Shown piece after piece: positions 51,227 to 60,386 of a stretch of 64,000 nucleotides of DNA. Source of the stretch: Maribacter litoralis (GTDB lineage: Bacteria; Bacteroidota; Bacteroidia; Flavobacteriales; Flavobacteriaceae). The stretch's first letter is position 1. The number at the start of each line of letters is the position of its first letter. Made by a program: the position numbers and the translations under genes. The notes beneath the pieces are model-generated. The model worked only from the letters and a program-made list of their open reading frames with translations. It searched no databases and was not told the origin of the DNA. The stretch is taken from assembly GCF_003075045.1 (NCBI RefSeq), contig NZ_QCZD01000001.1, forward strand, positions 1,116,001-1,180,000, read 5' to 3'.

Positions 51227-52714
51227 TTATTTCAATTGTTCCAAAAGCTGTTTAGCTCCTTGTAGTTTTTCTTCAGAATATGGAAACCAAAGTGCTTCAG
51301 TATCTTTCTCTCCACTGTCTATCACCATACCTTTATAATTCGCGAATAACTGCAGACCTATTTTTCCGTGATAACGATTGATTCCAGAGTTTTTCACACC
51401 TCCAAATGGTATTCCCGATACCGCATAATGAACCAATACTTCATTAATATCTACAGAACCTGCCTGTAACTGATTTGCTATTTTATGAGCTCTTTCCATA
51501 TTACTACTGAACACATAAGCATCTAGACCATATTCAGAATCATTAGCCAATGCAATGGCTTCTTCATCATCCTTTACGATTTGAATTGGCAATATTGGTC
51601 CGAACACTTCTTCGTGCATAACACGCATACTGTGATTTACATTAGTCAAAACCGTTGCTGGCCAGAATAAAGTATCGTCATTCTCAGGGAAACCACCTGC
51701 AATTAGTTCCGCACCTTTGTCCAATGCGTCTTGTAATTGCTCCTTCATGGTATTGACACCCCTGCCATTAGCCAATGGACCAACATCATTTGAAGGTGTG
51801 GTGTATTCCCCAGAGGTAAGTACTTCGACTTCCTTTTTAACATTTGCAATAAAAGCATCGGCAACTTTTTCATTAACATACACGCGTTTTACTGCTTCAC
51901 ATATCTGTCCGTTATTGGAAAAACGGCCGAATACAGTAGCTTTTGCAGCACGAATTAAGTTAGCATCATCCGTAACAATTAAAGGATCACTACCTCCAAG
52001 TTCTAACAAAGAAGGTGTTAAGTTTTCTGCCAATTGTTTTTGAAGTTGACGACCTATTTGTGTAGAACCTGTAAAGGCAACAAAATCTATCCCTTTGGTT
52101 GTAGCTAAATCACTTCCCAAACTACCTTTTCCATGAACAACTTGTGCCAAGCCATCAAAATCAGAAAATGTATCGTTGAACAGTTTTTCAATTACCTTTC
52201 CTATCATCGGAACTGCAGACGTTGGTTTTAAAACCACTGAATTTCCTGCCGCTAGGGCTGTGATTACAGGGGACATTGCTAGACCAAACGGAAAGTTCCA
52301 TGGAGCAATAACGGCTACCACTCCACGAGGAGTATAACGTACAAGCGCTTTTTTATTTTCTCCAAGATATTCTGGTGTTGGTACATCTTCATCCGCCAGA
52401 TATATTCCTGCTTTTTCACTATATTCTTCTAGGTCTTCTGCCACTAGGTTAACACCAAACAAATATGATTCTACCAAAGGTTTTCCCATACCTTTTGAGA
52501 TGGTTTCTGCTATTTCTTCAGCTCGTTCGATAACGAGATTTTTTAATTTTTTTAGATATATACCTCGTTCTTTGTAGGTTAGTGCCGCCCATTTCTTTTG
52601 AGCCTGCGCAGCCTTTTCTACCATTTTTGGAAGTTTGCTTTTGGGCGTACTCTCTACATGTTCAAATATCTGTTGCGATGCAGGGTTAACTGCATCTAAT
52701 ATTTCATTTTTCAT
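51227..52714 (-). CDS. Aldehyde dehydrogenase, succinate-semialdehyde-dehydrogenase-like
   Basis: A 495-residue ALDH with AVIAPWNFPFGLAMSPVITALAAGN, FTGSTQIGRQLQKQL, catalytic Glu in SLLELGGSDPLIV, catalytic Cys in NNGQICEAVKRVYV and the C-terminal GGVKNSGINRYHGKIGL. It is of the NAD-dependent SSADH/YneI size and pattern. Preceded 23 bp upstream by an aldo/keto reductase gene. Confidence 0.92.
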   Translation of the reverse strand: MKNEILDAVNPASQQIFEHVESTPKSKLPKMVEKAAQAQKKWAALTYKERGIYLKKLKNLVIERAEEIAETISKGMGKPLVESYLFGVNLVAEDLEEYSEKAGIYLADEDVPTPEYLGENKKALVRYTPRGVVAVIAPWNFPFGLAMSPVITALAAGNSVVLKPTSAVPMIGKVIEKLFNDTFSDFDGLAQVVHGKGSLGSDLATTKGIDFVAFTGSTQIGRQLQKQLAENLTPSLLELGGSDPLIVTDDANLIRAAKATVFGRFSNNGQICEAVKRVYVNEKVADAFIANVKKEVEVLTSGEYTTPSNDVGPLANGRGVNTMKEQLQDALDKGAELIAGGFPENDDTLFWPATVLTNVNHSMRVMHEEVFGPILPIQIVKDDEEAIALANDSEYGLDAYVFSSNMERAHKIANQLQAGSVDINEVLVHYAVSGIPFGGVKNSGINRYHGKIGLQLFANYKGMVIDSGEKDTEALWFPYSEEKLQGAKQLLEQLK

Positions 52715-52737
52715 TTTTTCTGTATTTTAAGATCTTA

Positions 52738-53721
52738 TTATAAGTTTGTAAATTTCATTCCCATATCATTGTAGCGTTTGCCAGCCACCGAAATGTAAGT
52801 ATCATCTAAATGCTGCATCTCATCTTGAGTAAGTTCAACGTCAACAGCTTTCGCGTTTTCAATTAAGTATTTCTCATGCTTGGTACCGGGAATAGGAATT
52901 ATATTTTCTCCCTTATTTAATAACCAGGCCAGAGATAATTGTGCAGGTGTTATCTTTTTAGTATCAGCAAGCTGCTCAATTCTACTTAAAAGTCGTTTGT
53001 TACTTTCAAAGTTTTCTTTTTGAAAGCGAGGCACCGTATGCCGGTAATCATTCTTGGATAATGCTGAGGTGTCGCTGATCTTACCTGTTAAAATACCTCT
53101 TCCTAATGGACTGTAAGGCACCAATGAAATTCCCAATTCCTCAATAACGGACATTGTTGTTTTTTCTACATCCCGAGACCAAATGGAATACTCGGTCTGC
53201 ACCGCGGTTATAGGGTGAACTTCATTGGCACGCCTTAGCGTATCGCCTGAGACTTCTGAAAGCCCTATATATCTAACTTTTCCTTCTTTCACTAACTCTG
53301 CCATTGCCCCAACTGTTTCCTCAATAGGCGTATTGGGATCTACACGATGTAAGTAATACAAATCGATTACTTCGCGCCCCAATCGTTTTAAACTTGCTTC
53401 ACAAGCACTTTTTACGTACTCAGGTGAACCATTTCTTTGTCGTCCTTCAGGGTTTTCCTTATTTCTCACATACCCGAACTTTGTAGCTAACACCAAATCT
53501 TTCCAACGGTCACTATAGGCTTTACGCAATAATTTTTCATTATCACCTATGCCATAAACATCTGCCGTGTCTATAAAGTTGACTCCAATGTCCAATGCTT
53601 TGTGCAAAGTTCTAATACTTTGTTTCTCATCAGTTTCCCCATAGAATTCAGACATACCCATAGCTCCCAGGCCAATGGGAAATACTATTAAATCACTTTT
53701 TCCAATTGTTCTTGTTTTCAC
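52738..53721 (-). CDS. Aldo/keto reductase, downstream tandem copy
   Basis: A 327-residue AKR with catalytic tetrad residues visible: Asp in FIDTADVYG with Tyr56-type position, Lys in LATKFG, His in IDLYYLHRVDPNTP; the NADP-binding end includes IPIPGTKHEKYLIENA. Very similar to the adjacent upstream copy; the two share a 116-bp identical block. Reduces aldehydes or ketones with NADPH. Confidence 0.92.
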   Translation of the reverse strand: MKTRTIGKSDLIVFPIGLGAMGMSEFYGETDEKQSIRTLHKALDIGVNFIDTADVYGIGDNEKLLRKAYSDRWKDLVLATKFGYVRNKENPEGRQRNGSPEYVKSACEASLKRLGREVIDLYYLHRVDPNTPIEETVGAMAELVKEGKVRYIGLSEVSGDTLRRANEVHPITAVQTEYSIWSRDVEKTTMSVIEELGISLVPYSPLGRGILTGKISDTSALSKNDYRHTVPRFQKENFESNKRLLSRIEQLADTKKITPAQLSLAWLLNKGENIIPIPGTKHEKYLIENAKAVDVELTQDEMQHLDDTYISVAGKRYNDMGMKFTNL

Positions 53722-54296
53722 CTTTTTTGGTTTAAAAAAAACTACTATAAATTAGTAAATTTCATTCCCATATCATTGTAGCGTTCGCCAGCCACCGTAC
53801 TGTATGTATCATCTAAATACAGCATCTCATTTTGAGTAATCTCTACGTCAACAGCTTTGGTATTTTCAATCAAGTATTTCTCTTGTTTGGTACCGGGAAT
53901 AGGAATTATATTTTCTCCTTTGTGTAATAACCAAGCTAAAGACAATTGTGCAGGTGTTACTTTCTTCTTATCAGCTAACTGCTCAATTCGGTTTAAAAGT
54001 GTTTTATTGCTTTCAAAGAATTCTTTTTGAAAACGCGGCACGGTATGTCGGAAATCATTCTCGGATAGTTCTGATGTATCCTTGATTTTTCCTGATAGAA
54101 AACCTCTGCCTAATGGGCTGTAAGGCACCAATGAAATACCCAATTCCTCAATAACGGACATTGTAGTTTTCTCTACATCACGAGACCAAATGGAATACTC
54201 GGTCTGCACCGCGGTTATAGGGTGAACTTCATTGGCACGCCTTAGCGTATCGCCTGAGACTTCTGAAAGCCCTATATATCTAACTTTTCCTTCTTT
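53174..54296 (-). repeat. 116-bp identical block shared by the two aldo/keto reductase genes
   Basis: Positions 53174-53289 and 54181-54296 are identical base for base, while sequence on both sides differs every few codons. Listed as the span containing both copies. Confidence 0.85.
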
Positions 54297-54728
54297 AACC
54301 AGTTCTGCCATAGCTCCAACTGTTTCCTCAATAGGCGTATTGGGATCCACACGATGTAAATAATACAAATCGATTACATCACGACCCAATCGTCTTAAAC
54401 TTGCCTCACAAGAACTTTTTACATACTCAGGTGAACCACTTAGTTCTCTCACCTCCGGTTTATTCTTATCTCGTACAAATCCAAACTTTGTAGCCAGCAC
54501 CAAATCATTCCAACGGTCACTATAGGCCTTTCGAAGAAGCTCTTCGTTAGCTCCTATACCGTAAACATCTGCTGTGTCAATAAAATTGACTCCAATATCT
54601 AATGCTTTATGTAATGTATTAATGCTTTGTTTTTCATCAGTTTTTCCGTAGAATTCCGACATGCCCATGGCTCCCAGGCCAATGGGAAATACTTTTAAAT
54701 CACTTTTTCCAATTGTTCTTGTTTTCAT
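53745..54728 (-). CDS. Aldo/keto reductase, upstream tandem copy
   Basis: A 327-residue AKR with the same tetrad and length as its neighbour (FIDTADVYG, VLATKFG, YYLHRVDP, IPIPGTKQEKYLIENT). Only 23 bp separate the two genes. Differences cluster at residues about 85-100 and in the C-terminal half, while the middle is identical at DNA level, suggesting gene conversion. May differ in substrate. Confidence 0.92.
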   Translation of the reverse strand: MKTRTIGKSDLKVFPIGLGAMGMSEFYGKTDEKQSINTLHKALDIGVNFIDTADVYGIGANEELLRKAYSDRWNDLVLATKFGFVRDKNKPEVRELSGSPEYVKSSCEASLRRLGRDVIDLYYLHRVDPNTPIEETVGAMAELVKEGKVRYIGLSEVSGDTLRRANEVHPITAVQTEYSIWSRDVEKTTMSVIEELGISLVPYSPLGRGFLSGKIKDTSELSENDFRHTVPRFQKEFFESNKTLLNRIEQLADKKKVTPAQLSLAWLLHKGENIIPIPGTKQEKYLIENTKAVDVEITQNEMLYLDDTYSTVAGERYNDMGMKFTNL

Positions 54729-54746
54729 TTTTTCTAGGTTAAAATG

Positions 54747-55907
54747 TTAATAACTCATTTCTATGATTTTTTCGGCATCGGAAGGGGATAGAGTTTTATG
54801 TTCTCCTAGGCCAGTCCATCCACGATCTGTAAAGCGTTTTGAAACAATCCTTCCCGTTTCCAAATAGTCATCGGTGTATTCCGAAAGCTTAGTGTCAATT
54901 CCTAAAGAGTGAAAAAATTCTTCGGTTTTTTCAATTCCTATATTGGCTTTTTCCTCGACTGTTCCTTCTTCAATATTCCAGATACGTTCTGCATACTGTG
55001 CCAATTTCACTTTTTTACTTTCGAAATTGTATCGATAATGGTTTGGACCCACAATGGCCAATGTTCTTGCATGATCAATGCCATACAATGCCGTTAATTC
55101 ATGTCCCATGGCATGTACTGCCCAATCCCCAGGAACTCCTTGTTGGATTAGTCCGTTCAGCGCCATTGTACAGCTCCACATAAAATTGGATGCCGCTTTG
55201 TAATCCGTTGGGTCCTTCATAATAGCAGGTGCAATTTCTACCAACGTTTGTAAAATACTTTCAGCAAAGCGATCTTGCAATAATGCTCCTGTAGGATACG
55301 TCATATACTGCTCTAAAACGTGAGTAAAAGCATCTGTAATCCCGTTGGCCAACTGGCGTTTCGGTATGGATTGTATTACTTGCGGGTCAAGAATTGAGAA
55401 TACAGGAAAAAGACCTGGTCCTCCCATGGCCAATTTCTCTTTTGTTTCTTCCCTTGTGATGACCGCCCCGGAATTCATTTCAGAACCGGTAGCAGGCAAG
55501 GTTAAAACCGTAGCAAAAGGCATTCCCTCGGTTATAGGTTTATTTTCGGTCAATAAATGCCAAGGGGTATCGCCTTTGTAAAGGGCAGCTGCCGATAAGA
55601 ATTTTGTACCATCGATGACAGACCCTCCTCCAACAGCCAGTAAACAGTCGATATCTTCATTCTTGATCAGTTTTAAGGCTTTCATCAAGACGCTGTATTC
55701 TGGATTAGCTGGAATTCCGCCAAATTCCACCACTTCATAATTTGAAAGAGCTTCTTTTACCTGATTATAGATTCCGTTCTTCTTGATACTTCCACCTCCG
55801 TAAAGCATTAGTATTTTTGAGTTTTCGGGAATTTCTTTTGATAGATTCTCTATTTGGCCTTTGCCAAATAATATTTTTGTTGGATTTTTAAATTCAAAAT
55901 TGTTCAT
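54747..55907 (-). CDS. Iron-containing alcohol dehydrogenase, YqhD-like
   Basis: A 386-residue group III ADH: NPTKILFGKGQIENLSKEIP, DCLLAVGGGSVIDGTKFLSAAALY, TLPATGSEMNSGAVITREET, and metal-binding His residues in HAMGHELTALYGIDHARTLAIV. NADPH-dependent aldehyde reductase activity is known for YqhD. Lies 18 bp upstream of the AKR pair in the same operon. Confidence 0.92.
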   Translation of the reverse strand: MNNFEFKNPTKILFGKGQIENLSKEIPENSKILMLYGGGSIKKNGIYNQVKEALSNYEVVEFGGIPANPEYSVLMKALKLIKNEDIDCLLAVGGGSVIDGTKFLSAAALYKGDTPWHLLTENKPITEGMPFATVLTLPATGSEMNSGAVITREETKEKLAMGGPGLFPVFSILDPQVIQSIPKRQLANGITDAFTHVLEQYMTYPTGALLQDRFAESILQTLVEIAPAIMKDPTDYKAASNFMWSCTMALNGLIQQGVPGDWAVHAMGHELTALYGIDHARTLAIVGPNHYRYNFESKKVKLAQYAERIWNIEEGTVEEKANIGIEKTEEFFHSLGIDTKLSEYTDDYLETGRIVSKRFTDRGWTGLGEHKTLSPSDAEKIIEMSY

Positions 55908-55934
55908 GTTACTTCTGTTTTAGATATTTATAAA

Positions 55935-57077
55935 TTAAATAGATCTTGTTGATTGTTTTTTTAATGGTAACCAACCTGTCCTCGAAATAAGTTCATTCCA
56001 AAGAGGAGTAGGTATCTTCAATACATCTTGAGCACTTACATCCAGTTCTGTACTGATTTGATCAACTTCATTGTTTTTTACTTTAGTCAACCAATGTGGT
56101 TCCATTAAAAGTTCTCTGCCCATTGCTACCAATGGAATGTTAACAGAAAGAACTCTTTCTACTTCTTCTGGAGTGTGAATACTACCTACACCAATAACGG
56201 GTAGTATATGACCTACTTTAGCTGCAATTAGTAAGGCACGAGCCTCTGTATCTTTTTTATCCCGCATTGAACCTGCCCAAAAATCCATCACAGAAATATG
56301 TAAGTAGTCTAATTGTTTTTTTGAAAGAGCTTGCACGAAATGAAGTGTATCTTCCATTGTGATACCAGGGTTTTCCATTTCCTCAGGTGAAATTCGATAT
56401 CCAACAAGAAATGGATGCAATGAAAGTGTTGCTGCTTTTATTACAGCATCAACTACTGCTAAAGGGAAAGTCATTCTCTTCATCAAATCTCCTCCCCATT
56501 TATCTGTTCTACGATTGGAATGGGGCGAGAAAAACTGTTGTAAAAGATACGTGTTTGCTCCATGTATTTCTACCCCATCGAAACCAGCCTCTATTGCCCT
56601 ACGGGTAGCTTCACCAAAAGCTACAATTGTTTCCTCTATTTCAGTTGCCTTCATTTCTCTAGGAATTTGTGCACCTTCTCTCACGGCTGCTACAGCACTA
56701 GCACTTATAGATTGTCCATCAACGAGTTCTTCGGGAGGAGACATTCTTCCCCCGTGATATATTTGAAGTACAGCTTTATTCCCATTTGCTTTCAAAGCAT
56801 CAGCTATCCTTTTCAAACTTGGAATTAATGCATCAGAATCGGCACCTATCTGACCATGAAAACCTTTACCATGACTTATTACATAGGCACAAGCGGTTAT
56901 TAAAAGCCCAGCCGATTCGTTCCGTTCACGATAGTAGGCCACTTCGGTATCTGTAGTTGTTCCATCATCATTACCAGAAAAGGTGGTCATGGGAGCTAGT
57001 ACTATCCGATTCGAGATTTCTACACCAGAAACGGGAAAAGAATAAGGAGAAAATATATTTTTATAATTTGAATTCAT
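55935..57077 (-). CDS. NADH-dependent flavin oxidoreductase (OYE family)
   Basis: About 380 residues from ATG 57077 (MNSNYKNIFSPYSFPVSGVE); an in-frame ATG at 57101 is possible. OYE motifs: NRIVLAPMTTFSGNDDG, VLQIYHGGRMSPPEELVDG, GFDGVEIHGANTYLLQQFFSPHSNRRTDKWGGD and PLVAMGRELLMEP. Distinct from the YqjM-like enzyme at 47853 (Thr instead of Cys at the flavin). Second OYE of the cluster. Confidence 0.9.
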   Translation of the reverse strand: MNSNYKNIFSPYSFPVSGVEISNRIVLAPMTTFSGNDDGTTTDTEVAYYRERNESAGLLITACAYVISHGKGFHGQIGADSDALIPSLKRIADALKANGNKAVLQIYHGGRMSPPEELVDGQSISASAVAAVREGAQIPREMKATEIEETIVAFGEATRRAIEAGFDGVEIHGANTYLLQQFFSPHSNRRTDKWGGDLMKRMTFPLAVVDAVIKAATLSLHPFLVGYRISPEEMENPGITMEDTLHFVQALSKKQLDYLHISVMDFWAGSMRDKKDTEARALLIAAKVGHILPVIGVGSIHTPEEVERVLSVNIPLVAMGRELLMEPHWLTKVKNNEVDQISTELDVSAQDVLKIPTPLWNELISRTGWLPLKKQSTRSI

Positions 57078-57112
57078 ATTTTTTTTATTTAAATAATTCA
57101 ATCATGTTATGA

Positions 57113-58108
57113 CTATATTTTTACAATCATTTTACCTGTATTTTTTCCTTCAAAAAGGTCTATAAATGCTTGGGGGATTGTATCAAAACCTTCAACAATA
57201 GTTTCCGTATAGGACAGCTTTCCTTCCTGAAGCCATTTTGATAATTGTTTTATTCCTTCCGGAAACTTTTCCGCATAATTTCCAATGATGAAACCTTGCA
57301 TGAGTACACTTTTCCTAATCAAAAAATGTTCTACCCTAGGGCCTATTGGCACAGAGATTTCATTATAGGCAGAAATGGCTCCGCAAACGATAATTCTACC
57401 AAACCTATTAATGTTGGCATGTACATTATCTGAAATATCACCCCCAACATTGTCGAAGTAAACATCAACTCCCTTGGGGCAAGCAGTGGCAATTGCTTTG
57501 TTTATATCTTTAGTTGTGTTATAATTGATGGCATCATCGAAATCAAATTTTGATTTTAACATCGCAACTTTTTCATCAGTACCTGCAATTCCAACTACGT
57601 GGCAACCCAGTATTTTTCCAATTTGACCAACAACACTACCTACCGCACCAGCAGCACCGGACACCACTATGGTTTCACCTTTTTTTGGCAATCCAATTTC
57701 CGTTAACCCCAAATAGGCGGTTAAACCAGTCATTCCTAAAATTCCTAAATAAGTGGATAATGGGGCTATCGACGCATCTATTTTTAAAAGTCCATTACCG
57801 TTTGAAACTTGGTACTCTTTCCATTCTAAAGAACCAGATACAAAGTCTCCTTTTTTGAAGGATTCATTTTTGGACTCGACAACTTCGGCAATACAACCAG
57901 ATGAAATAGGCTTATTCAATTTGAAAGGCTCCACATACGATTCTGCATCACTCATTCGTCCTCTCAAATACGGATCCACCGATACGAATTTAGTTTTCAG
58001 AAGAATTTCCCCCTTGGCTATCTCAGGCTTATTTTCATCTGTGAATTTAAAATCGGAGGCTTGGGGTTTTCCAGTAGGGCGATTGTTTAAAAGGATTATT
58101 TTATTCAT
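57113..58108 (-). CDS. NADP-dependent MDR reductase (CurA/leukotriene-B4-dehydrogenase-like)
   Basis: A 331-residue zinc-independent MDR enzyme: LLKTKFVSVDPYLRGRMSD, ILGMTGLTAYLGLTEIG, VVSGAAGAVGSVVGQIGKILG and VDVYFDNVGGDISD. Reduces alkenals and enones with NADPH. Shares the electrophile theme with the two OYEs. Confidence 0.92.
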   Translation of the reverse strand: MNKIILLNNRPTGKPQASDFKFTDENKPEIAKGEILLKTKFVSVDPYLRGRMSDAESYVEPFKLNKPISSGCIAEVVESKNESFKKGDFVSGSLEWKEYQVSNGNGLLKIDASIAPLSTYLGILGMTGLTAYLGLTEIGLPKKGETIVVSGAAGAVGSVVGQIGKILGCHVVGIAGTDEKVAMLKSKFDFDDAINYNTTKDINKAIATACPKGVDVYFDNVGGDISDNVHANINRFGRIIVCGAISAYNEISVPIGPRVEHFLIRKSVLMQGFIIGNYAEKFPEGIKQLSKWLQEGKLSYTETIVEGFDTIPQAFIDLFEGKNTGKMIVKI

Positions 58109-58119
58109 GTTGATAATTT

Positions 58120-58536
58120 TTATACTAAACTTAAATTAACTTCAATGTTGCCTCTGGTTGCATTGGAATAGGGACACACTTGATGCGCCTGTTCAAGTAA
58201 TTTTTGTGCAGTTTCTCTTTCTATTTCAGGAATGGATACGGAAAGATCGACAGCAAGCGAAAAACCTCCATCATCATTTTGTCCTATACTGACGGATGCA
58301 ATTACTTTAGTATCTTTTAGCTTTATTTTCTGTGTACGAGCCACAAGGTTTAATGCACTATCAAAACAAGCAGCGTAACCTGCAGCAAAAAGTTGTTCTG
58401 GATTGGTAAATGCCCCACCGCGTCCTCCCATTTCCTTGGGGATCTCCACTTTAAAATCCAACACTCCATCATCCGATTTGACGCGACCTTCTCGACCACC
58501 CGTTGCAATTGCATTAGCTGTATATAATTTTTTCAT
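58120..58536 (-). CDS. Organic hydroperoxide resistance protein Ohr
   Basis: A 138-residue OsmC/Ohr-family peroxidase with both catalytic cysteines: AAGYAACFDSALNLVA and AHQVCPYSNATRGNIEV; Arg and Glu of the active site are in GREGRVKSDDGVL and PEQLFAAG. Detoxifies organic peroxides by a thiol mechanism. Upstream of the MDR gene by 11 bp. Confidence 0.93.
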   Translation of the reverse strand: MKKLYTANAIATGGREGRVKSDDGVLDFKVEIPKEMGGRGGAFTNPEQLFAAGYAACFDSALNLVARTQKIKLKDTKVIASVSIGQNDDGGFSLAVDLSVSIPEIERETAQKLLEQAHQVCPYSNATRGNIEVNLSLV

Positions 58537-58597
58537 GATTATTATTTTTAGTTGATTATTAAATTATTTTGTTCCTTAATGAACTATGTTTTACTAC

Positions 58598-59053
58598 CTA
58601 TATTTGAGTTGTTAAATAATTTGCAACACCGACGTTTTTCATCAAACTAATTTGTTGTTTTAGCCATCTAGTATGCAAGTCTTCGTCCTTTAGGAAGTCC
58701 TCGAAAACCATTCTGGTTGCACCGTCGTTTTCAGATAGTGCTATTAACTCTTCCAATCGTTTTATTGCAATAAGCTGTTCGGTGAGCTCTTGTTCGAGCT
58801 GTTTCGCTACATCCAAATGAATAGGTAGGGTTTGATGTTTCGTGTTTGGTGTTCCTCCCAAATCTAAAATTCTGCTTATCAAAATTTTGGTATCCGAAAT
58901 TTCATCTTCAAATTCTGATCGCATACGTTGAGCCAATTTTGGGAACCCGTTGTATTCGTTAATAGTAGCATGTACCAAATGCTGTTCAGCACCAGCGAAA
59001 GTTGCAGAAAGCATTTCCTGCAAACCGTTTAAAAGGATTGTTTTATTTTCCAT
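58598..59053 (-). CDS. Ferritin-like/bacterioferritin-like protein
   Basis: About 151 residues from ATG 59053 (MENKTILLNGLQEMLSATFAG), chosen over 59077 because the TetR-type palindrome at 59069-59082 would otherwise lie inside the gene. A four-helix ferritin-like pattern is seen, with Glu/His pairs (AGAEQHLVHATINEYNGF; EFEDEISDTKIL; FEDFLKDEDLHTRWLKQQI). Likely binds iron or protects DNA; catalytic details uncertain. Confidence 0.72.
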   Translation of the reverse strand: MENKTILLNGLQEMLSATFAGAEQHLVHATINEYNGFPKLAQRMRSEFEDEISDTKILISRILDLGGTPNTKHQTLPIHLDVAKQLEQELTEQLIAIKRLEELIALSENDGATRMVFEDFLKDEDLHTRWLKQQISLMKNVGVANYLTTQI

Positions 59054-59068
59054 TATTACATATTTATA

Positions 59069-59082
59069 AATGAACATTCATT
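59069..59082. promoter_or_regulatory. TetR-type operator, second site
   Basis: AATGAA-CA-TTCATT, the same sequence as the operator at 60122 except one central base. It lies 16 bp upstream of the ferritin-like ATG, so the TetR protein probably also controls the detox genes downstream. Confidence 0.6.
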
Positions 59083-59102
59083 CTTTTATTAAAGCAAAAA
59101 AA

Positions 59103-59693
59103 TTACAATTTTATAGCGTCCCATGCTACTTGAAAAGTTTCACCTAATACCTTTTTATTTAAAGTATATAGGTCTCTCTCCTGCATCGCCATTAAAAATG
59201 TCAAGGGATAAATAGTATAAGCATAAAGAACAAAGATTGAAAGAGGTTTAATAATACCTTCCTTCTTCCCTTGTTCCCATAAATCAAGTAGGGGCTGTAA
59301 ATGCTTTAATCCTTCTTTTCTAATCTCTTCATCTATCATGGGAGTATTATCGCATTGCGATAAAAATGCAGCTTCATTTACTAGATTTAATTTATAGTCC
59401 GCAATATTGTACCAAATTATTTCAAACCCTATTTTAACAGGCATAGTATTATCGTATCCTTTAAAAGCACAATCACTAAAAGATGCCTTCACCTCAAGAT
59501 ATAGGTTATTAATCAGATCCTGTTTATTTTCGAAATAAAGGTAAATGGTAGCTGGTGCTACCCCTGCAAGTTTTGCAATTTTGGACATTGGAGCATCATG
59601 AAAACCATGATCATTAACCAATGTTAGGGTAGCGTTCAGTAGAGCACGTTTTTTATCCGTTATTTTTTCTTTCTTAATCATATGGATATTCAT
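59103..59693 (-). CDS. TetR/AcrR-family repressor
   Basis: A 196-residue repressor. HTH at about residues 10-60 (KRALLNATLTLVNDHGFHDA then MSKIAKLAGVAPATIYLYFENKQDLINNLYLEV), and a ligand-binding C-terminal domain. The ATG at 59693 overlaps the DoxX stop by 1 bp (TAATG); an in-frame ATG at 59681 is an alternative. It is co-transcribed with doxX, and operator-like palindromes lie upstream of doxX and of the ferritin-like gene. Confidence 0.9.
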   Translation of the reverse strand: MNIHMIKKEKITDKKRALLNATLTLVNDHGFHDAPMSKIAKLAGVAPATIYLYFENKQDLINNLYLEVKASFSDCAFKGYDNTMPVKIGFEIIWYNIADYKLNLVNEAAFLSQCDNTPMIDEEIRKEGLKHLQPLLDLWEQGKKEGIIKPLSIFVLYAYTIYPLTFLMAMQERDLYTLNKKVLGETFQVAWDAIKL

Positions 59694-60079
59694 TATACTT
59701 TTTTAATTGATAACATGCTATAGACTTTCCAAGACAAAGCAATTAGTACAAATTGGATCGGTAGTCTGATCAAGGCGGCGTCATGACCACCGATCGCTGG
59801 TGTTTCGGAAAACACGTCCCAGATGTGGATTGGTAAAAACAAGATCATTAAAACCAGGACGCCCAAAGCTGCCAATTTAGCGTATTTTTTGTTTACTAAC
59901 AATGTAAAACCTAGGACAATTTCAATGATGCCTGAAACATAAATTACAGCTATTGGATATGGTAAAAATGAAGGCACAAACGGCATATAAAAATTCGGTT
60001 TCACAAAATGTTGTACACCTCCATAAATCATAAAGAGCGCAAGAATAATTTTAACAATGTTCCAAAATAACCTTTTCAT
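59693..60079 (-). CDS. DoxX-family membrane protein
   Basis: A 128-residue four-helix protein: IILALFMIYGGVQHFVKPNFYMPFVPSFLPYPIAVIYVSGIIEIVLGFTLLV. First gene of the doxX-tetR operon. Relatives work with oxidoreductases against thiol or oxidative stress. Confidence 0.85.
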   Translation of the reverse strand: MKRLFWNIVKIILALFMIYGGVQHFVKPNFYMPFVPSFLPYPIAVIYVSGIIEIVLGFTLLVNKKYAKLAALGVLVLMILFLPIHIWDVFSETPAIGGHDAALIRLPIQFVLIALSWKVYSMLSIKKV

Positions 60080-60106
60080 TTACTTAACTTATTTAGTTTT
60101 ACAATA

Positions 60107-60114
60107 CAAATATA
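60107..60114 (-). promoter_or_regulatory. -7 box TATATTTG of the doxX-tetR operon
   Basis: TATATTTG read on the minus strand, 28 bp before the doxX ATG, fits TAnnTTTG. The TetR palindrome is 7 bp upstream of it, where it would block RNA polymerase. Confidence 0.6.
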
Positions 60115-60121
60115 TAAAAAA

Positions 60122-60137
60122 GAATGAACGTTCATTC
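60122..60137. promoter_or_regulatory. TetR operator, 16-bp perfect palindrome GAATGAACGTTCATTC
   Basis: Perfect dyad between the -7 and -33 regions of doxX-tetR, typical of autoregulation by TetR/AcrR proteins. The rest of the 60138-60386 stretch holds nothing I can name. Confidence 0.75.
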
Positions 60138-60386
60138 ATGGTTTATTTTTTTAACAATTTTTTATAATGTGCGGATGTTATTTCGAAGTAATCCTCTTCA
60201 GCCATTAGATTGATTTGTAATATGAATTCTCAATTATCTCTCATATACCAAAGCTATTTTGGTCATGAAAATTCCATATACCTTTACTTATTTTGCAGTC
60301 ATAAGAAAATAGCAATTAGGTGAATAAGTTGAAAAAATTTAATATGTGGTAAATAAGAAAAAACTTAAAATTTTATCACAGATATG

